From: Chloroflexota bacterium
GTDB lineage: Bacteria > Chloroflexota > UBA6077 > JACCZL01
DNA length: 6,986 bases
Assembly (NCBI GenBank): GCA_013695975.1
Contig: JACCZL010000214.1
Span: 1-6,986 of the forward strand
Direction: 5' to 3'
The notes beneath the pieces were generated by a model. It searched no databases. It worked only from the letters and a program-made list of their open reading frames with translations, and was not told the DNA's origin. The position numbers were made by a program, and so were the translations under genes. Position 1 is the stretch's first letter, and each line of letters begins with the position of its first letter. Positions 5,613 through 6,986 of this stretch are shown piece by piece.

Positions 5613-6569
5613 ATGCCTCCCTTCTTCTCGATCATCGTCGCAACCTACAACCGCCCGACACAGCTCGGAGCGTGCCTCGAGTCCTTCGCTTGCCTCGACT
5701 ATCCCCGCGCTCGTTTCGAAGTGATCGTGGTGGATGATGGCAGTCAGACCCCACTTGAGGCCGTCGTTGCGACCTTCCATACCCGGCTCGACGTGACCCT
5801 GCTCAGGCAAGCAAATGCTGGGCCGGGTATCGCGCGCAACACCGGCGCGGCGCGAGCCAGGGGGCAGTTCTTAGCCTTCACCGACGACGATTGCCGGCCC
5901 GCCGACGACTGGCTGCGGATCCTGGCGTTGCGCTTTAGGGCGGAGCCGGACCGTGCGATTGGCGGGCGGACGGTCAATGCGCTGCCTACCAACCCGTATG
6001 CCACCGCGAGCCAGGTGCTTGTCGATTATGTGTACGCCTACAACAATGCCGACCGCGACAGGGCCCGCTTCCTGGCCTCCAACAACCTGGCGCTACCGAC
6101 CGACCGCTTCCACGCGGTAGGTGGCTTCGCCACGCCCTGGCCCCATCCCGCATCGGAGGATCGCGACCTCTGTGACCGCTGGCTGCACCACGGCTACCCG
6201 ATGAGCTACACGCCGGAAGCGGTGATCTACCATGCCCACGGCCTGACGTTTCGCTCCTTCTCGCGACAGCACTTCAACTATGGTCGCGGCGCTTTCGGAT
6301 TCCACCGGGCACGCGCTCGGCGCGGCTCCGGTCGCTTCCGGGTTGAGATCCCGTTCTACCTGCATTTGCCGCTCTATCCGCTTGCAACAACGAGGGGACG
6401 ACGGGAGTTGTGGCTGGCCACGCTGCTGGTGATCTCGCAGGCGGCAAGCGCGGCAGGATTCGCATGGGAGTGGATGGTCACCCGGTCCGATGAGACTGGT
6501 AAGCCGGCCGATCCGCCGGGCGCGTCGGAGCAGCGGCCTGCATCCCTGCAAGCTACGCGAGCCCGGTGA
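5613..6569 (+). CDS. Family 2 glycosyltransferase
   Basis: This 318-residue protein has all the landmarks of an inverting GT2 enzyme. FSIIVATYNRPTQLGACLESF (5-25) is the first strand and helix. VIVVDDGS (37-44) binds the nucleotide. NAGPGIARNTGAARARG (68-84) is the following helix, and FTDDDC (89-94) holds the DxD metal-binding aspartates. SEDRDLCDRWLHHGY (181-195) is the ED catalytic-base region. A hydrophobic stretch at about 264-286 may be a membrane anchor, followed by a polar tail. It probably transfers a sugar from a nucleotide donor at the inner face of the membrane; donor and acceptor are not predictable. The ATG at 5613 is preceded by GGGTAGGTGA. The 42-base spacing from the previous gene supports one operon. 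The stop at 6567-6569 overlaps a minus-strand frame ending at 6553. Confidence 0.93.
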   Translation: MPPFFSIIVATYNRPTQLGACLESFACLDYPRARFEVIVVDDGSQTPLEAVVATFHTRLDVTLLRQANAGPGIARNTGAARARGQFLAFTDDDCRPADDWLRILALRFRAEPDRAIGGRTVNALPTNPYATASQVLVDYVYAYNNADRDRARFLASNNLALPTDRFHAVGGFATPWPHPASEDRDLCDRWLHHGYPMSYTPEAVIYHAHGLTFRSFSRQHFNYGRGAFGFHRARARRGSGRFRVEIPFYLHLPLYPLATTRGRRELWLATLLVISQAASAAGFAWEWMVTRSDETGKPADPPGASEQRPASLQATRAR

Positions 6570-6672
6570 GCACCAGGGCGTGGAGGTCGCTGTCGCGGGC
6601 GCCGACGGCCAGGCGGGCGGCGTAGCGCTCGGTCAGCGGATGGCTGACGATGAGCGGGACGATCTGCTCGTG
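6553..6672 (-). pseudogene. C-terminal fragment of an unrecognised small protein
   Basis: The minus strand from 6672 to a TAG at 6555-6553 encodes 39 protein-like residues: HEQIVPLIVSHPLTERY, then AARLAVGARDSDLHALVLTGLA. This helical, balanced composition is unlike the arginine- and proline-rich shadow frames nearby. It has no start codon of its own: upstream the same frame runs into repeat copy B (GCPHGGR) and then a TGA. The upstream small gene (start at 6932) is in another frame. It may be the C-terminus of that gene, separated by the repeat. Its 3' end overlaps the convergent glycosyltransferase gene by 17 bases. Confidence 0.4.
6561..6579. other. GC-rich hairpin at the convergent gene ends
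   Basis: GCCCGGT-GAGC-ACC-A-GGGC can form a 7-bp stem with a 4-base loop and one bulged A. It spans the stop codon of the + strand glycosyltransferase and lies close to the end of the minus-strand fragment. It has no U-run, so it is not a standard intrinsic terminator. It might still limit read-through between converging transcripts. Confidence 0.25.
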
Positions 6673-6932
6673 GCGGCCGCCGTGCGGACATCCGCGGCAG
6701 CCCGTCGGTCGCCGAGTCGATCAGCCTCCCCTTCCTCACAGGGGGAGGATTCGCCCCGGAGAGCAGTCACCAGATTGGCGTGTTCCATCAGCACGCTGAG
6801 CGAGCCAAGCTGTCTGCGTGATAGGCGCCGTTCGAGACGCTCACTCTCTCGCTCAGCGAACGCGACGGCCTGCCGATACTCCCCGCGATCGACCAGCATG
6901 CGAACATACTCGAGGTACTCTCGCGGCTTCAT
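6633..6932 (-). CDS. Small helical (TPR-like) hypothetical protein, tail read from a repeat
   Basis: The frame gives 99 residues from an ATG at 6932-6930. Residues 1-61 look genuine: MKPREYLEYVRMLVDRGEYR followed by QAVAFAERESERLERRLSRRQLGSLSVLMEHANLV. This is an amphipathic helix-turn-helix pattern with the RGEYRQAVAFAE spacing seen in tetratricopeptide-like proteins. From residue 62 (below 6750) the sequence is encoded by the hairpin and repeat copy B, and becomes low-complexity (ATSRSSRSSSAIR), so the native C-terminus has probably been replaced. The ATG overlaps the stop of an upstream frame as ATGA, supporting this start over a TTG at 6944; no clear Shine-Dalgarno is present. The function is not recognised. 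Confidence 0.5.
   Translation of the reverse strand: MKPREYLEYVRMLVDRGEYRQAVAFAERESERLERRLSRRQLGSLSVLMEHANLVTALRGESSPCEEGEADRLGDRRAAADVRTAAATSRSSRSSSAIR
6666..6726. repeat. Diverged dispersed repeat, copy B
   Basis: This copy aligns without gaps to 3169-3229 in the same orientation, with about 75% identity over 61 bases. Unlike copy A it is bordered directly by a hairpin (6725-6748), and it lies between two gene-like pieces in different frames. In the shared minus-strand frame it encodes PTGCRGCPHGGR. Similarity in all frames suggests that DNA, not protein, is what is shared. Confidence 0.55.
6725..6748. repeat. Hairpin at the edge of repeat copy B
   Basis: CCTCCCC (6725-6731) and GGGGAGG (6742-6748) form a perfect 7-bp stem around a 10-base loop, ttcctcacag. 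It abuts repeat copy B and lies just where the gene-like part of the minus-strand small gene ends. It looks like the terminal hairpin of a REP- or MITE-like element. No U-run follows on either strand, so a terminator role is not indicated. Confidence 0.45.
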
Positions 6933-6985
6933 GCCAGGGCCCAACGCCAGCGGTTCACCATGTCAGAGGATCGCACAACCGACTC
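6929..6985 (-). CDS. Partial upstream frame leaving the right edge
   Basis: The minus strand is open from the right edge to a TGA at 6931-6929 and encodes the C-terminal residues ESVVRSSDMVNRWRWALA. The stop overlaps the ATG of the next small gene as ATGA, typical of translationally coupled genes. With only 18 residues visible, nothing can be said about the product, and the frame could be open by chance. Confidence 0.3.
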   Translation of the reverse strand, partial: ESVVRSSDMVNRWRWALA

Positions 6986-6986
6986 G

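Noticed and set aside
3169..6726. Composite transposon or integron reading of the repeat-flanked block
   Set aside because: No transposase or integrase gene, no inverted terminal repeats and no target-site duplication were seen. The flanking copies are too diverged for a recent insertion.
1..6986. CRISPR array, tRNA, rRNA or riboswitch
   Set aside because: I saw no regularly spaced repeats and no cloverleaf-like or conserved RNA motifs. The only tandem repeat is the three-unit heptamer at 18-38.

Overview
This window is GC-rich DNA from an unidentified bacterium. Closely packed genes, GTG starts beside strong Shine-Dalgarno sites, and gactcgg-type low-complexity tracts fit a high-GC lineage such as Chloroflexota (Thermomicrobia-like) or Actinomycetota. 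That is inference from composition and style only; no marker gene is present.

Left part (1-1041): the C-terminal half of a major facilitator superfamily transporter enters from the left edge on + and ends at 588. It converges on, and overlaps by 11 bases, a hicB-hicA type II toxin-antitoxin pair on - (578-1041). The pair has its own extended -10 promoter and a GTGA stop/start overlap.

Middle part (1101-3145): a small VOC-superfamily protein (-, 1150-1536, GTG start) is transcribed divergently from a 463-residue FAD-linked oxidase of the berberine-bridge type (+, 1754-3145). The 217-base divergent region holds a near-consensus sigma70-type promoter for the oxidase. The VOC gene ends in a probable intrinsic terminator that separates it from hicBA.

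Right-centre (3456-6569): three co-directional + strand genes, probably one operon, encode a Gfo/Idh/MocA NAD(P)-dependent oxidoreductase and two family-2-like glycosyltransferases. Together they look like part of a surface glycan or exopolysaccharide locus. The first glycosyltransferase lacks a canonical DxD, while the second has all the classical motifs.

Flanks of that cassette: two diverged copies (about 75% identical over 61 bases, no gaps) of one sequence lie in direct orientation at 3169-3229 and 6666-6726. Each adjoins what looks like a broken small gene on -. The right-hand copy carries a hairpin and appears to split a small helical protein gene (6553-6932). A further partial frame runs off the right edge.

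I see no CRISPR array, phage gene, recognisable transposase or RNA gene. I find no convincing new multi-gene system. The best leads are the repeat-flanked glycan cassette and the gene interruption at the right end.
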